Origin: Isoetes taiwanensis
Lineage: Eukaryota; Streptophyta; Lycopodiopsida; Isoetales; Isoetaceae
Length of the DNA stretch: 64,000 bases
Direction: 5' to 3'
Assembly: GCA_021234155.1 (NCBI GenBank)
Contig: JAJEKV010000013.1
Coordinates: 2,947,252 to 3,011,251, forward strand
Part shown: piece after piece, positions 33,483-43,716 of the stretch
Layout: the number at the start of each line of letters is the position of its first letter
How positions within the stretch are numbered: position 1 is the first letter of the stretch
The notes under the pieces: generated by a model
What the model saw: only the letters and a program-made list of their open reading frames with translations
Told to the model about the DNA's origin: nothing
Databases searched by the model: none
Made by a program: the position numbers and the translations under genes

Positions 33483-33930
33483 TTAATTATGGCGAGTTAT
33501 TTGGATGCACTATGGCAGCAACTTCATCACTGCAATCCGGCCCATTCAATGTCAAGAACACGGACTCCAACCGCATTTTGCTTCACTTTCGCCTTATCAT
33601 ATGACAAGATGGGATTAATGACCTCTAGAGTCGCGCTATTCGCGTCACCCATGCAGCGGGCAATAACTTCCTTTTCAAGAACCCGCCTCTCTCACTATTG
33701 TCATGAATATACCAATGCAATGGCCGCCGGTTTTGGCGTGGGATGTATTTTATGGTATGTCCTACCCATCAAAGCAACCGGGGATGGCATCCCTAATCGC
33801 ACAAACTCTCCAATCGGCAACACCAAGCCCGGTGAAGGCAAGCAGATGGTTTAATGCCGCGACTCTTCGCACTAAATCCTGCTTCCTCATAAACATCCGT
33901 CAACGAACTAGGCAATTCATGTAGCTTTGG
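33483..33930 (-). pseudogene. Helitron-like N-terminal (Rep) domain, proximal part
   Basis: In changing minus-strand frames I read FTGLGVADW (about 33830, cf. FTSLG of Helitron N-domains), GRTYHKIHPTP with ALVYIHDNSE (about 33770-33690, cf. GxIYHRIGSL...LYIYDTE) and a block ending CSDEVAAI (about 33540-33520, cf. ...EVAAL). With 22445-22162 it forms one domain interrupted by the gypsy insertion. Confidence 0.65.
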
Positions 33931-34278
33931 TAAGATAATGGTCAGCGACATTAAATGAAGGTTTCACTCTCACGGCAATAGCACGCAATGCGACAATGCA
34001 CACAAAATCTGTTCCACATGAATTCACTAGCAGATGGAATAAGGACGAGCTTGCATCTTTAATATACGCCGTTGCCAATGTATAACCGCCATGCTCGCCA
34101 CAGTCACCACTTCTGGAACACTCTCCACATCTCTTGGCATCTGCTGCCCCTCACACCCCCTCCTCCTCATTATGCCTCCCACCCAATCCCCCACCCGATA
34201 ACCACCTGAACCCCTTCTCCATTTTGCCTCAAGTCATCTCTCCTCTCCTGAGACAACTCCGCACGCCATCTCCGCCTC
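33931..34278. other. No gene recognised
   Basis: Probably outer Helitron sequence; a stretch rich in CTC/CCC at 34140-34280. No clear Helitron end found. Confidence 0.3.
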
Positions 34279-35546
34279 ATTTCGCCTCAATCTTCTAAGC
34301 TCATCAGCAGAGTATGTCTGACTTGGATCAATCTCTACTCTAGGCCTTGGCATTGCAACCTCACACTCCAGTCCTTTGGAACACGCATACACACAAAAAT
34401 ATTCAACCTACTACCTGCTACCCAAATCCTAGAATACTTAATACACCAGCAGACTCACCAACACAACCTTACTTATCACAATCCAAAAATACCATAACCT
34501 TACCAGACAACGTAGATGACAGCCACCCAGCCACCCTCCCATGCACGGCACGCGTCACAAATTTAAGTAAATTTCAAGAAGTGCATAATTTTATGTACCT
34601 CAAGAACCATTGCACATACAAACCGTTAGTTTTTATACCAAAATCTATATCATCTCATCAAGTAGCTACAAAACTATGACCAGGCATTGAGATTTGCTCC
34701 TTTACAATGATAGGAAGCCCATGTTTTTGCAAAGCAAGGTCTCCAAACAGAAGTGGAGTCTATATTCATCACTCATACACTTTCGGATCTTAATCCCATC
34801 TCACATCTTTGCCCAATTATAAATCCGCTAGTCAACTAGACCGCTTCTTAGTCCGTTGCTTTCATCTTTGAACTTAAAAAATCAAGCAGAAATATCTATT
34901 CTGGCCACTCTTAAAGTCAACCCTGGTGTCAGCATGGATTTGTAGCTTTGAAATGGACACGTTGCCCATCGTGAAGACTGAAAGGTATTGTAAGCCAAAT
35001 TTGCATACCATCTGCACCTATTCGCCTCAATCTTCTAAGCTCATCAACAAAGTATATCTAACTTGCAGATAGCAAGGCCGACCCAGAGGCCTGCAGATAG
35101 TCAGGGCCACTTCCCTTCACAATGTTCGACCAAGATCAGTGATGACTTTAAGGTGTGAAACTTCGTAAAGTTGCTATATTTTACCATTTTTTAAAATCTA
35201 GATTCGATGGTTTACTAGGATGCGTACGCTAAAGAACTTTATAAAATCGCCAAGATTTGATAATATTGCATCCCAGTTATAGTAAATTCGCCAAATTAAT
35301 GGACATTTTACAGTAGAAACCTCAATTCTATGGTAAAACATCCAATTCTACTAAACTCGTTTCTATAAAAATGTTGGAAAAATAGGAAACAATCGCCACC
35401 ATTTCTACAGTTTAGAAGTAGCTAGAGGATGATAAAGTCATCACTTGTCGAAGGAGAGTGTCTCAGACTATCAGCAGGCACCTGAAGAATGCAGTAGAGC
35501 CGGCATCGCCTTTCTGCATTCTTTGTGCTGCAGCCTTTGTGCATTC

Positions 35547-35712
35547 TTGACTCGCGAGTCGAGAATCCCTCAACCAGCCAACAATCCAAAATGTACACTC
35601 CCTATTCTCGCCTTGCGAGTCGAGAAATTCTCGACTCGCAAGTCGAGAAGAAGGCCTGTACTTTCTTCATTGTTGGCAAGCTGAGGCATTCTCGACTCGC
35701 CAGTCGAGAAAG
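35547..35712. repeat. Palindrome cluster C (TCTCGACTCGCGAGTCGAGA type)
   Basis: TTGACTCGCGAGTCGAGAA, GCGAGTCGAGAAATTCTCGA, CTCGACTCGCAAGTCGAGAA and TCTCGACTCGCCAGTCGAGA occur at about 35549, 35616, 35632 and 35691. All are self-complementary variants of one unit, lying between two copies of repeat R. Confidence 0.85.
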
Positions 35713-35871
35713 CCGGGCTGACTACTTGCAGGACTCTGGGTCGGGCTCGATACCTAAGTGCAAGGATTTGTAGCTTTCAAATGGACACATTGCCCATCGT
35801 CGACACTGAAAGGTATCGTAAGCCAAATTTGCATACCATCTCCACCTATACTCGTTTCGCCTCAATCTTCT

Positions 35872-35875
35872 AACA
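35872..35875. repeat. Target-site duplication AACA (left of element B)
   Basis: AACA before the left terminal repeat, repeated at 46380-46383. Confidence 0.6.
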
Positions 35876-35900
35876 AAGCACAATTTCATTAAAATGGGAA
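35876..35900. repeat. Element B left terminal inverted repeat
   Basis: 25 bp, exact reverse complement of 46355-46379; similarity continues imperfectly inward. Confidence 0.95.
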
Positions 35901-35946
35901 AATATCTTGATTTCTGGAATTATTTTTTTTTTGAGGCAAGCAAGTG

Positions 35947-36045
35947 TTTTTACACTGTGTATTGTATACATGTGTCAAGTGTTTTTACACTGTGTGTAGT
36001 AGACTTATGTCAAGTGTTTTTACACTGTGTGTAGTAGACATGTAT
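35947..36045. repeat. Tandem repeat, about 38-bp unit, near left end of B
   Basis: Three units containing CAAGTGTTTTTACACTGTGT, followed by CATGTATACA-type repeats. Subterminal repeats are common binding sites for plant transposases. Confidence 0.8.
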
Positions 36046-36604
36046 ACAGCCCTTCCATGTCTTATGCACACCCTTCATGTATACAACCCTTCATGTCTCA
36101 TGCACAGGTACCCTTCCTACATACCTATGCATATATCATACCTATGTTGTGCAATTAAAGAACATATACTAACACAATCACACCCCCAATAACATCTTCA
36201 CAGTAATTACATTGATATCGAAGTGAATGGCATATCATACATACACATGATAAACATCATTAGTAATTACATCATGATTGAGACTGAGAGCCCTTAGTTT
36301 GCCGCTATGTCCTCCCACATATCAACAATATACTTTGGAATTTTAACGTCTTAGATCTTTTGCCATAAGCGCCCCAAGCATAATGTATAGCATTTAGATT
36401 CTCAAACCTTGATGGATCTCGATGGATTGGGTCGCCAACGCTTAGTTAAGCATCCCGAGTATAGTCACCACCAAAAAGGCATCCATCAGGAAACATAGAT
36501 ATGACCCAAATTGGTAGACTCTGGATCTAAGACAACATCTTCTTCTGTATAGCCCAACCATGTTGGAGTATTATCGTCCCCAGGTCAGACTAGAACAAAC
36601 ATAC

Positions 36605-36817
36605 CTTTCGTGACATGTACATGGGGTCGAACTCCTCCACAGCAAAGACTGCATGACCATCTGCTGGTCCACAATAAGAAGGCAAAGGCCTCACAGGAAC
36701 AGCTGATTCGTCGACCTGAGGAGCAAAGGCAGCTTGTATAGGTTCTTGATTTGTACGCAACCAGAAGTTATCATTTTGAGGTCGTCCCGGAGAAACATCT
36801 TTTAAAGAAGAAAGCAA
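36605..36817 (-). pseudogene. Element B transposase candidate: C-terminal exon
   Basis: Frame reads GRPQNDNFWLRTNQEPIQ, PLPSYCGPADGHAVFAVEEF and ends at AAG followed by GTATGT (splice donor at 36605). It overlaps the end of the 36802 frame in another phase, so a frameshift or small intron joins them. Confidence 0.5.
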
Positions 36818-37992
36818 CTTCGGTCCAATAATCTATAGTTGCTTTTATGCTGTCCAAACACACTTTGTTCCCGACTCTTGCTGATGTCCTTCCATAATGA
36901 TATGTACTTGTTGATGCTATCCTCCAAGTCTTCCACATTTTTTAATGTCTTCCTTGGGGGGGATGTTTTTAGGCACCCCTGTTGGTAATGTTGGGTCACC
37001 ATTTTCATCCTCCTTCCACATTTTACACCCTTTTTCGGTAGCCACTCTTTATGGGTTGGCCTCATCTTATCTTGCATAATGGGCCATTTTCCATCCATTT
37101 TAAAACGGAATAGCAATGGATCAATATGGCTGTAAGGCGTTGGCCCTTTACGGGGGGGATATATCCCTTCACAAAGCCTTTCAATCCGAACTTCATCTAC
37201 AAAATATGGAATAGGAGACAACGCATTGCACTTATGGAACAAGTAAAGCAACTCAGGCAAGGTTAGAGCATTCGATTGAGTCATTAAACTGGAGAAGTTA
37301 CCGAAAAGTGCATCGATATCATCATGAGTGTGCCCAACCATCATGAAGCCAACCTGGATCTCATCGAACACCTCAAGCCATGTCAAATAAGAGAGATAGG
37401 AGAACACATATCTATTTTTATTTTGACCTGATGCATTATCCAATTGCAAATAGAGATTTCGAGGAAGAGGATTGAATCCCTCTAAACTCGCACCAACAGA
37501 AGGTCGGGGAACTGCCTGACGTGTTTGTGCTAGCTTGTGTTGTAGTGGTCGCGTATCTTTTGCTGCTTGCAATAATTTGCAATCTCTGGTTTTGCCTCCA
37601 CATAGATCACCACACTTATCTTCATCCCGTAACTCAAGATAGTGTAAGATCCTAGAAAGTGATCCAACATGGAAGTTTGAGTCATCTTTCCACAGATCAA
37701 GTGAGAAATGACCGTAAGCCTGTCCACCATGACCATGTGTCAATGCTCTGTCCAAGCTGCTTTTAAGGCGATCTCCTCTCCAAACTGACTTTGCAAGGTG
37801 ATGACTTCTTGGTGTAAGAGTTTTCACCTGATCCATCTTGTCATGTATTATACAAAGATAATTTTCTGGAGAACGATGAGATAGTGCACGCCAATGCCAA
37901 TATTGACTCCTACAGGAACGTTGTTCCAACATATGTGCGTGCCGTTGAATTGCAAGGTTATGCCTCTCCCTCATTATCTTTTGTTTTTCCAT
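36802..37992 (-). CDS. DUF7869-like protein, candidate transposase of element B
   Basis: 396 codons, open throughout, from ATG. Residues about 49-58 read IHDKMDQVKT; 98-113 DLWKDDSNFHVGSLSR; 182-193 LQLDNASGQNKN; 205-228 WLEVFDE then GFMMVGHTHDDIDAL; later a segment with PYSHIDPLLFRFK. This is the pattern of DUF7869, a eukaryotic domain of unknown function whose spaced acidic residues (D54, D185, D224/D225/D227 here) suggest an RNase H-fold DDE nuclease. Upstream exon 39500-38535 joins it; a downstream exon is at 36817-36605. It is the only gene in element B that looks like a recombinase, hence the proposal. Activity is inferred, not shown. Confidence 0.65.
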   Translation of the reverse strand: MEKQKIMRERHNLAIQRHAHMLEQRSCRSQYWHWRALSHRSPENYLCIIHDKMDQVKTLTPRSHHLAKSVWRGDRLKSSLDRALTHGHGGQAYGHFSLDLWKDDSNFHVGSLSRILHYLELRDEDKCGDLCGGKTRDCKLLQAAKDTRPLQHKLAQTRQAVPRPSVGASLEGFNPLPRNLYLQLDNASGQNKNRYVFSYLSYLTWLEVFDEIQVGFMMVGHTHDDIDALFGNFSSLMTQSNALTLPELLYLFHKCNALSPIPYFVDEVRIERLCEGIYPPRKGPTPYSHIDPLLFRFKMDGKWPIMQDKMRPTHKEWLPKKGVKCGRRMKMVTQHYQQGCLKTSPPRKTLKNVEDLEDSINKYISLWKDISKSREQSVFGQHKSNYRLLDRSCFLL

Positions 37993-38534
37993 TTTTCTCC
38001 TTGATGACTACACATGTATTACACTTGGAGAATGCTGAATTTTTGCTATGCTAACATCCGAAACTCCTTGTTCCAAACCTTATAAAAAGAAGGTAAAGTT
38101 ATACATTGTCCGGGTGCCAACTCTTGACTCTGACATTCAATTCCTTGTGTATGCTCTTCTTATTGAGGATTGACGGAAGTTTGCTAACATTCTCCCTTAT
38201 GTCACCCTTTCCCTTTTACTCCTATGTGGAATGCTCTGCATTTTCAAGAATGAAGGTATCAAGCACACGTTACGTAGCTAGTGTATGCGATCGAGGTTTC
38301 TTGAGCTGTATTACCGTGCTTTCTGCTCTCTTTCGCCCTTTCGAACCTCTTTCTCCAACTATAGAAGCGTGGCGAGCAACCCCCTAAAAAGCAAGTCGCC
38401 ATGCATAATGACATTCCACCGGGAGACCACTACTTTCCCGCCACGAGTGCCCACGTGTATAAGTTACACTCAACACGTCAAAAACAAGCGTAATCCTTTC
38501 ACTGCTTGATTGAGAATAAAACTCTTTTCTTAAA

Positions 38535-39500
38535 TCACATACTTGCGATGTGGTTAGTTTCTTTGTGCAATTGTCTTTGCAGCAATTTGTTTTGAGAGCA
38601 TTCTTGATTGCTTTGGAAGCGCATATCCTTTCTTCTTGCTATCCCTTGAGGTTCCCTACGCACCATTGAGACATAAGTGTATTTCCTTTTCCGCCTAAAT
38701 TGCTTCTCAACAGTTTCTTCCAGGCATTCATCCTCCAAGCTATCTTCTTCAATAGCCTCAGCTGCAGCTCGAGCCTGAAGGTGTTGGGATACTGTCCTAC
38801 CATCCTGAAGTAGAACATCACAGCTCTCCCAGGTAACCAGGGATGCAGCTGCAGGCCTTTCTGCACAAGCATGACAGCTTTGTATATTTTGGTTTCCAAT
38901 GTCATCCATTATCTTACCCACCGAAACATCCATCCTTGATAGACCCAAAAACTCATCGTCTATAGCATCCTGGGGATCACTGAAGGCTATATTGCCCGCG
39001 GAATACTTGGACACAATACATGAGTGAAGAATGTGGCATGGCATACCGAGTAGATCTGTTCGGGAGTAATTGACCTCTTCAGGCTTGTAAATCCTGAGGC
39101 CTAGACGTTCCTGTAGATTTTCATGTTCTCCAATCTCCACAACAATTTCTTCATCCTCAGTTGTTCTAGTCTTGCTTGGTTCACCAAACTCGACCAAACC
39201 GAGGTCTGGCTCAACTAGGGGAGAGGGTGGGCTACTCGATGAATCCTCTGAAGATCCCAAATTAAGGGTTGGTCCCGAAGATGTGTCTTCGCTCAAGGGC
39301 CACTCAACAGGCCTTACATCCCTCTTCGGCCACTGAATGAAAGTGCCAACCGCCTCTTCAATGTTATCGCACCCCACATGGTACTTGGAAGTTCTTGAAC
39401 CGACCAATGACTCTTTCACCTCAATTACAAAGTTCGAATCTTGTACCTCCCCGCCATGAAGGTGGGTTCTTCAGAGATGACCCCTAGCAACAATTGTCCT
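38535..39500 (-). CDS. N-terminal exon with DUF8039-like region (same gene as 36802-37992)
   Basis: Open from about 39460 with no good ATG; one in-frame TGA lies near 39470. Sequence: IVARGHL, THLHGGEVQDSNFVIEV, VGCDNIEEAVGTFIQWPKRD (39.47-39.32 kb). This is the pattern of DUF8039, found next to transposase domains in plants (VA-x-G ... LHG ... V-x-V ... GT-x-V-x-WPK). Next comes an acidic Ser-rich linker, then CHACAERPAAAS and a basic end (RRKRKYTYV). The segment 37993-38534 has no frame and is likely intron. Confidence 0.5.
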
Positions 39501-40012
39501 TCCTACGAAGAGGTTGTACAAGGGAAAATTGAAACTGCAATAAGAAAGGCAATGTCATTAGGAATACAAACTAAATATGCAAAATATGTCAAAAAAACAG
39601 CAAAAAATGGCACCATTTAAATACACGCAAAGGCAAATTTTGGGAAAAATTTAGCCAAGATTGCCACTTTCCAGGGGAAATAGAGCCATGGCGCCATTTG
39701 GCTGTGCTGGCATATGTGATATTGCCACTTTTCTGGGGAAATAGAGCCATGGCGCCATTTGCCTGAATCTGTGCTGGTATGTGTGATATTACCACTATAC
39801 TGAGGAAATAGAGCCATGGCGCCATTTCCACTTGCAGTGCAATTTTGACAGAGCTATCAAAACTAGCATGCCACCATTTGCCTCAGGTGCTATTGCTAAA
39901 AAGAATAAGATCAAGCTAGGAACCCTTTTCAGATTGTTCTTAAATTAAGATGCATCTAGAATATTCGACAACCACAAACAACATTCATCTAATATGCACC
40001 TAGAATGCACTC
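39501..40012. repeat. Palindromic tandem repeat at 39.66-39.83 kb
   Basis: Three 60-66-bp units (TTGCCACTTTCC..., ATTGCCACTTTTC..., ATTACCACTATAC...) each containing GAAATAGAGCCATGGCGCCA. An AAATGGCACCATTT copy lies at 39606. Otherwise no gene. Confidence 0.85.
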
Positions 40013-40252
40013 ACCCATACTATGCTTGGTTGCACAACTTCATACATGGCTGCAGACTCTTCATAGAAGAAGCCTTCTATGAAGAGGGTGGAATCATATA
40101 CGAAATTGTTCAACCGCATACACACCCAAATGTATGCCACCACCGTTCCTGCTCACTAGCTTCTTTTCTTTGCAATAAAGCTAGTGGGCAGGAACGTTGG
40201 TGGCATACATTTGGGTTTGGACTGTATGCCATCAGGTAAGCATAGCATGGGT
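40013..40252. repeat. 240-bp three-way (cruciform) foldback
   Basis: Outer stem 40013-40027 (ACCCATACTATGCTT) pairs with 40238-40252 (one mismatch). Inside are two hairpins in series. Hairpin 1, 40028-40115, has GGTTG...CAACC base and a perfect 13-bp inner stem CTCTTCATAGAAG/CTTCTATGAAGAG. Hairpin 2, 40124-40216, has 39-bp arms with 2 mismatches and a 15-nt loop. Hairpin 2 is the size and quality of a plant miRNA precursor, but the arms match no miRNA I recognise. Confidence 0.85.
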
Positions 40253-41093
40253 ATCAGCTAGAAGCAGGAATATGCGGAAACCATGGTTGAACAACAGACT
40301 TACTTGATATTAGACAGATCCATAGTTCTTGGCTGCAATAGAACTCTAAACAGAAGAATTCAAGTGTATAGCGCCTAACAGATGAAGCGCCAGCAAATGC
40401 GGATCTCCTGAAGCTCCTAGAATTGCACAAATCTCCTCCGGAAGTGCCTAGAACACCAGCGCCTAGAACCCCAAAGCTCTTATCCTCAAATGCCGATAGC
40501 CAGATCCGCTTTGAGATATGCAACTTCATAGCGCCTAAACAATCTAGTCGCCTAAAACTCTCGGCCGGTGATGAAAAATGCGGACGCTTAAGGGCGTTTT
40601 GAAATTTAAATTTGGGATTCGTTTGAAATTTAAATTTGGAAGCGTTTTCAAATTTTTTCGCCTAAATTTAAAAATGGCGGACATTTTAGGCTGACGTTAC
40701 AACATTCATGCCTAAATTTAAAAATGGCGGACATTTTAGGCGGACGTTTACCACATTCCGCCCGCCTAAAATCGTCACATTTTTTTTTTTTTTTTCTCGG
40801 GACGGGCGGCCATTTTGGAACCTCTGCGCCATTACAACATTGGCGCCAGTTGGAAATTTCATTTCATTATTTTTCTTTCTCGTGTTCAAGCGCCCGCCCG
40901 GCTTCAAACGGCTAAGCCAATCGGCTGGCGCCCGACTCAGCGGCGCCCGGCCAGTTCCGGTGCCCGGCCCGGTATGCGTCACTTGCTCGAAGGCCACTTT
41001 CAGGGGTGGCTTATACGCGCCTTAGTCCAGAACCCCCATTTCAGCTCCAGCGCCCAGTGCCCACCAGCACAAAGGCCTTTAGAAGACCAGCAC
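40253..41093. other. Element B spacer with AAATGGCGGACATTTTAGGC repeats
   Basis: Two near-identical 40-bp units (CCTAAATTTAAAAATGGCGG then ACATTTTAGGC) at 40660-40700 and 40709-40748, with related GAAATTTAAATTTGG units before them. GGCTTATACGCGCC near 41010 could be a TATA for the rightward genes. No convincing gene, though 40815-41129 stays open in one frame and could hold a 5' exon. Confidence 0.6.
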
Positions 41094-41169
41094 CATGGAG
41101 ACCCGCGATCTTCTCGGGTTTGCGGTTAGTACTTGCCCCATTCTCTTTCATTTCTAAGTTTGTAATCTA

Positions 41170-41790
41170 AATGGCACCGTGGCGCCATTTGGATGTCGTG
41201 TAGTCTTTGCTAGCTGTAGGTCCTTGTCCCATAAGTAGGTGATAAGCTGAGCAAATGGCGCCATTTGAAGGTCTAAGTCCCATAAGCAGGTGATAAGCTG
41301 AGCAAATGGAGCCATGGCTCCATTTGGAGTCTCTAAGTCCCATAAATGGGGGATTCTAGAGCAAATGGAGCCATGGCTCCATTTTCAAACTCTAATCCCA
41401 TTATTTATGGGACTTAGACAAATCCAAATGGAGCCATTTCCACCGGCTCCATTTTATCTTATCACCGCTATGGGACTTAGATTCCTTCAAATGGCTTCAA
41501 ATAACCATTTGCTCAGCTTATCACCTATTTATGGGACTGAGACCTCCAAATAGAGCCATGGCTCCATTTGCTCAGCTTATCACCTATTTATGGGACTTAG
41601 ACCTTCAAATGGAGCCATGGCGCCATTTGTATAAGTCAGGCACTTAGATGCCCTGCTGAGCAACTGGAGCCATGGCGTTATTTGTTAATCTATAGTTAGT
41701 CTTTGCATGCTGAGCATGCTACGTAGATTATTGTTTAGCTGAGCAAATAGCGCCATGGCGCCATTTGCTAGCTCTATGCTTTATTAAGCA
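41170..41790. repeat. Palindrome family B array (CAAATGGAGCCATGGCTCCATTTG type)
   Basis: At least nine palindromes: perfect 24-bp copies at 41303 and 41362 (last base varied), others at 41170, 41255, 41435, 41548, 41606, 41660 and 41745. Spacers repeat CTAAGTCCCATAAGCAGGTG ATAAGCTGAG (41.23-41.34 kb), and the same spacer appears inverted at 41.51-41.60 kb. The array lies in the probable first intron of the rightward gene. Confidence 0.95.
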
Positions 41791-41826
41791 GGTGGGTATT
41801 AAATATTTGGTTGTCTTTTGTTGCAG

Positions 41827-42256
41827 TGGGGCTCAGAGAAGAACCATCTTTCCAATCTGATGCGGGCGTCGTGATGAACAAAAGGAAGTGGGCTATGGAT
41901 GTCATCCGCCCATTTCCAGATGCTCCTTCTGGTTCCTTGGGAGATCGTAGGAGAGAGCTATGTTTGCTTCTCAGAGAGAATAATGAACCTGATTCTAAAG
42001 CTTATTCTCCCGGCATAGTTATTAATATGAAACAGTTGTTCCAATAAATCGGTTCGATTGGCTCCGCGTGGTGATTGAGGATCCAGTTGAAACCAAATTA
42101 CTCATTTATTACGTTGACTGGCAGTTCTATGATCCCGCACTTATGCTCCCAAGCATAGAGAATGCTGCTGGGTGTGCAAGGAAACATGGTTGGGCCTTGA
42201 CTTCATATGAGAGTATTGAGAGTCGCGGGCATAAAAGTCTATTGATGACGCCTTGA
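41827..42256 (+). pseudogene. Element B gene 1 (homolog of element A 8040-8570)
   Basis: Begins after a good acceptor (TTTGTTGCAG, 41826); the first bases complete a split codon. Reads GLREEPSFQSDAG, NKRKWAMDVIRPFPDAP, RRELCLLLREN, YSPGIVINM, then after a one-base frame change near 42044 NRFDWLRVVIEDPVETK, PALMLPSIENAAG and ARKHGWALTSYESIESRG. The block order and key residues (W, SPGIV, IEDPV/VEDTV, HGWAL-SYES) match element A. The 5' exon is unresolved; candidates lie around 41094-41125 but none gives a clean phase. Function unknown. Confidence 0.6.
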
Positions 42257-42380
42257 GAGGCTACAACATATTGCGCCCTATTATGAATAAGTCAAAAACT
42301 CTCCATCTCTTTACGTTCGGTGGCTGAACTCCCCGAGGCCAACTCCACACATCATAGACACTGCCTGGCTGAAAACGGAG

Positions 42381-42595
42381 TTGCAGATGAAGCAAAAGGG
42401 TAAGCCGCCAAAGAATCATAAGGATGCAGAAACGGAGGGAGGGAAAGAAGATAAGGAGAAGGGAACTCAGCAGGGCGAGGCAGTGGAAAAACCCCCGGAA
42501 GAAGAAGATGTACAAGGAGGAAGTGAGAAGGCAGAAGATGTAGTGGAGCATAATCCCAAGGAAAAGAAAAAGTGGTGGAGAAAAGAGGAAAGATA
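42381..42595 (+). CDS. Element B: Lys/Glu-rich segment
   Basis: 71 codons of charged, low-complexity sequence (EKGTQQGEAVEKPPEEEDV and similar), ending in basic KKKWWRKEER. Probably the N-terminal, disordered part of gene 2, in another frame. Not recognisable as a domain. Confidence 0.35.
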
Positions 42596-42699
42596 AAAAG
42601 GACGTGGTTGACAAGGAAGCGTAAAAAGAAGCAGAGGGAAGGCAGAGAAGAAAAAGGAGAAAATCACCGGGGCCGAAAAGCACACCAAAAAGATCCAGG

Positions 42700-43470
42700 G
42701 TGGAACGTCGGCCAAGCCCTGCACACAGTGAGACTGAAACCAGTATGGAGCCGTCGCCTTCTGCTAGAAGGTCTTTACAGACAGGTGAGCAGTCCGAGCA
42801 GGCGTCTAAAAAATCCGGGAAGCACACGTTTCGGATATCAAAAGAGTTGCTCGAGCAGACACAACAGATTAAGCCTGAAAAAGCAGAGGAAGAGAAGGCT
42901 GCAGAGGAGGCGTTGAGAAAAATCGCTGAGCATCGGCATCTCTTTCCTCTGGGAATTACATATACCAAAAAAATTGATATTCTCAAGCTACACCAAGGGC
43001 CGCCAAATCTTACTTCTAGGCCAAGGAATATGGCGCACGTCAAGAACCTTTGTGACTGGTTCCAGGACCATCCACATGCTGTCTTCTCGGATGCAGATGT
43101 AGTGCCATTCGACCCTAATACCGGGAAACTGCTTGCTTGGAAAACAGAGAAAGATCTGCAAGAGGCAGAGTATTATCTCGTGAATGGCAATCATTCAAAC
43201 ATGGCATCTCAGATAGTATGTTTTGGGTTGGGCACCCCTGAGTCTATGAGAGAAATGCAAAAGATATACAGGTTCCGCAAATGTCGGATTCTATCCGGAA
43301 CGGCAAGTGAAGCTGAGTATTTACAACTTAGCTGCGAAGTCAATGACATTGCTGCTGGTACCATCTTCAAAGAACCTTTCATTGACAAGATAATACATCT
43401 GAGGGGTCGCGACAAAGCATGTGGTAGCCGGACCCGCCGGAGCTGGTGGAGTCGAACCGATGCTTACAAG
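42700..43470 (+). CDS. Element B gene 2: NGNH-motif protein
   Basis: 257 codons open to the splice donor AAG/GTATGT (43470). N-terminal third is basic and Ser/Pro-rich (ERRPSPAHSETETS), preceded in frame by KRRKSP, a likely nuclear signal. Then an Ala/Glu/Lys helix (KPEKAEEEKAAEEALRKI), RNMAHVKNLCDWFQDHPH, VVPFDPNTGKLLAW, then YYLVNGNHSNMA (NGNH at about 162-165), RFRKCRILSG and SCEVNDIAAGTIFKEPF. V-x-G-N-H followed by Ala recalls the substrate-binding motif of ParB/Srx proteins, a low-confidence idea. It aligns with element A 8879-9328. Confidence 0.6.
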
Positions 43471-43716
43471 GTATGTTCTTACCAATATACATTTATTTTT
43501 CTTTAAGGCTCTATTTCACTTCTAAATGGCGCCACGGCGCCATTTAGAAGTGAAATAGAGCGTCCGTCTTTATTTCAAATGAAATGGCGCGGGTTCCATT
43601 TCATTTCAAAATGGTGCCACGGCTCCATCTTCATTTCCAAATGGCGTGGAGGCCATTTGGAAATCAAATGGAGCTTAATGACGCCATTTCATTTCTATAT
43701 ACCATTTACATTACAG
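43471..43716 (+). other. Probable intron with B palindromes
   Basis: Starts GTATGT after 43470 and ends TTACAG at 43716; both junctions keep the reading frame (phase 0). The four palindromes at about 43524-43690 (AAATGGCGCCACGGCGCCAT and variants) lie wholly inside. Confidence 0.7.

Larger units (their letters stand above)
34279..35875. repeat. Repeat R: copies left of element B
   Basis: Shared blocks: TCGCCTCAATCTTCTAAGCTCATCA at 34282 and 35023 (and its first half at 35857, where element B interrupts it); GGATTTGTAGCTTTGAAATGG-type block at about 34940-35055 and again 35765-35860; and the 34340-34560 block (CATTGCAACCTCACACTCC, ACCTGCTACCCAAATCC) that recurs at 46430-46620, 46800-46960 and 48085-48260. 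No gene. Confidence 0.85.

Noticed and set aside
33949-34200. Cys-rich captured exon on the minus strand
   Set aside because: CGECSRSGDCGEHGG is suggestive, but the frame is short and lacks splice sites or a known domain.
40124-40216. Known miRNA precursor (miR160-like TGTATGCCA)
   Set aside because: Only nine bases agree; the rest of the arm differs.
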